A stretch of 64,000 bases of DNA from 66-474 sp050737995 (GTDB lineage: Bacteria; Pseudomonadota; Gammaproteobacteria; Xanthomonadales; Rhodanobacteraceae), in assembly GCA_050737995.1 (NCBI GenBank), contig JBOHYR010000139.1, forward strand, positions 1-64,000, read 5' to 3'. How positions within the stretch are numbered: position 1 is the stretch's first letter; every line of letters begins with the position of its first letter. A model generated the notes under the pieces. That model searched no databases and was not told the DNA's origin. It saw only the letters and a program-made list of their open reading frames with translations. Shown here piece after piece: positions 63,930 to 64,000 of this stretch. A program made the translations under genes and the position numbers.

Positions 63930-64000
63930 GTGAATGTCGGAGGGTGACACACCCGCTCAGGCGCGAAGGAGGTCGATGCGAAGCATCGGGGAAATGTTTC

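Overview
The window is a GC-rich, gene-dense chromosomal segment of a gammaproteobacterium. Gene order and protein style point to the Xanthomonadales (Lysobacterales), most likely Rhodanobacteraceae; this is an inference from remembered synteny, not a database search. The supporting blocks are thrS-infC-rpmI-rplT-pheS-pheT-ihfA-merR, lptD-surA-pdxA-rsmA-apaG-apaH, pyrG-kdsA-eno-ftsB, a two-gene methionine synthase, and palindromic intergenic repeats. No prophage, insertion sequence or CRISPR array is visible.

Layout. 1-7300 is the translation and nucleoid operon, starting inside thrS; infC appears to start at AUC. A tRNA-Pro(GGG) follows, with a copy of its 3' end 180 bp downstream. 7951-13000 holds serA, a divergent proline iminopeptidase, a small membrane protein and an EF-G paralogue. 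13225-20000 holds an unknown proline-rich membrane-anchored protein, nudE-cysQ-mazG, an exported repeat protein of the DUF4097 type and a two-component pair split by a repeat-bearing gap. An isoaspartyl peptidase follows.

21546-36675 is the most distinctive region and looks like an alpha-glucoside uptake and degradation locus. It has a GH37 trehalase, a TonB-dependent receptor broken by a one-base frameshift, two tandem secreted GH65-type enzymes and a TPR protein ending in a 2OG-Fe(II) oxygenase-type domain. A convergent GH31 glycosidase preceded by a second stand-alone oxygenase of the same type completes it. Glycosidases and receptor would bind and split a glucosyl substrate outside the cytoplasm; the job of the oxygenases is not obvious. 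The GH31 frame runs 235 bp into the opposing gene.

36756-46400 holds an SGNH hydrolase, a DUF1345 membrane protein, tRNA-Val(CAC) and small membrane proteins. It continues with a methionine synthase split into two genes behind an ArsR-methyltransferase fusion regulator (SahR-like, with a dyad over its promoter), an acyl-CoA dehydrogenase and a DUF922-type exported protein. 46463-57302 is the reverse-strand block apaH, apaG, rsmA, pdxA, surA, lptD, followed by an aminopeptidase P homologue and a TPR membrane protein. 57452-63929 is pyrG-kdsA-eno-ftsB-surE-pcm-yqaA; the usual ispD, ispF and truD between ftsB and surE are absent.

Several families of short dispersed repeats (REP-like palindromes, a 60-70 bp element in four copies, a CTCTCCC-type element) fill most of the longer intergenic gaps.
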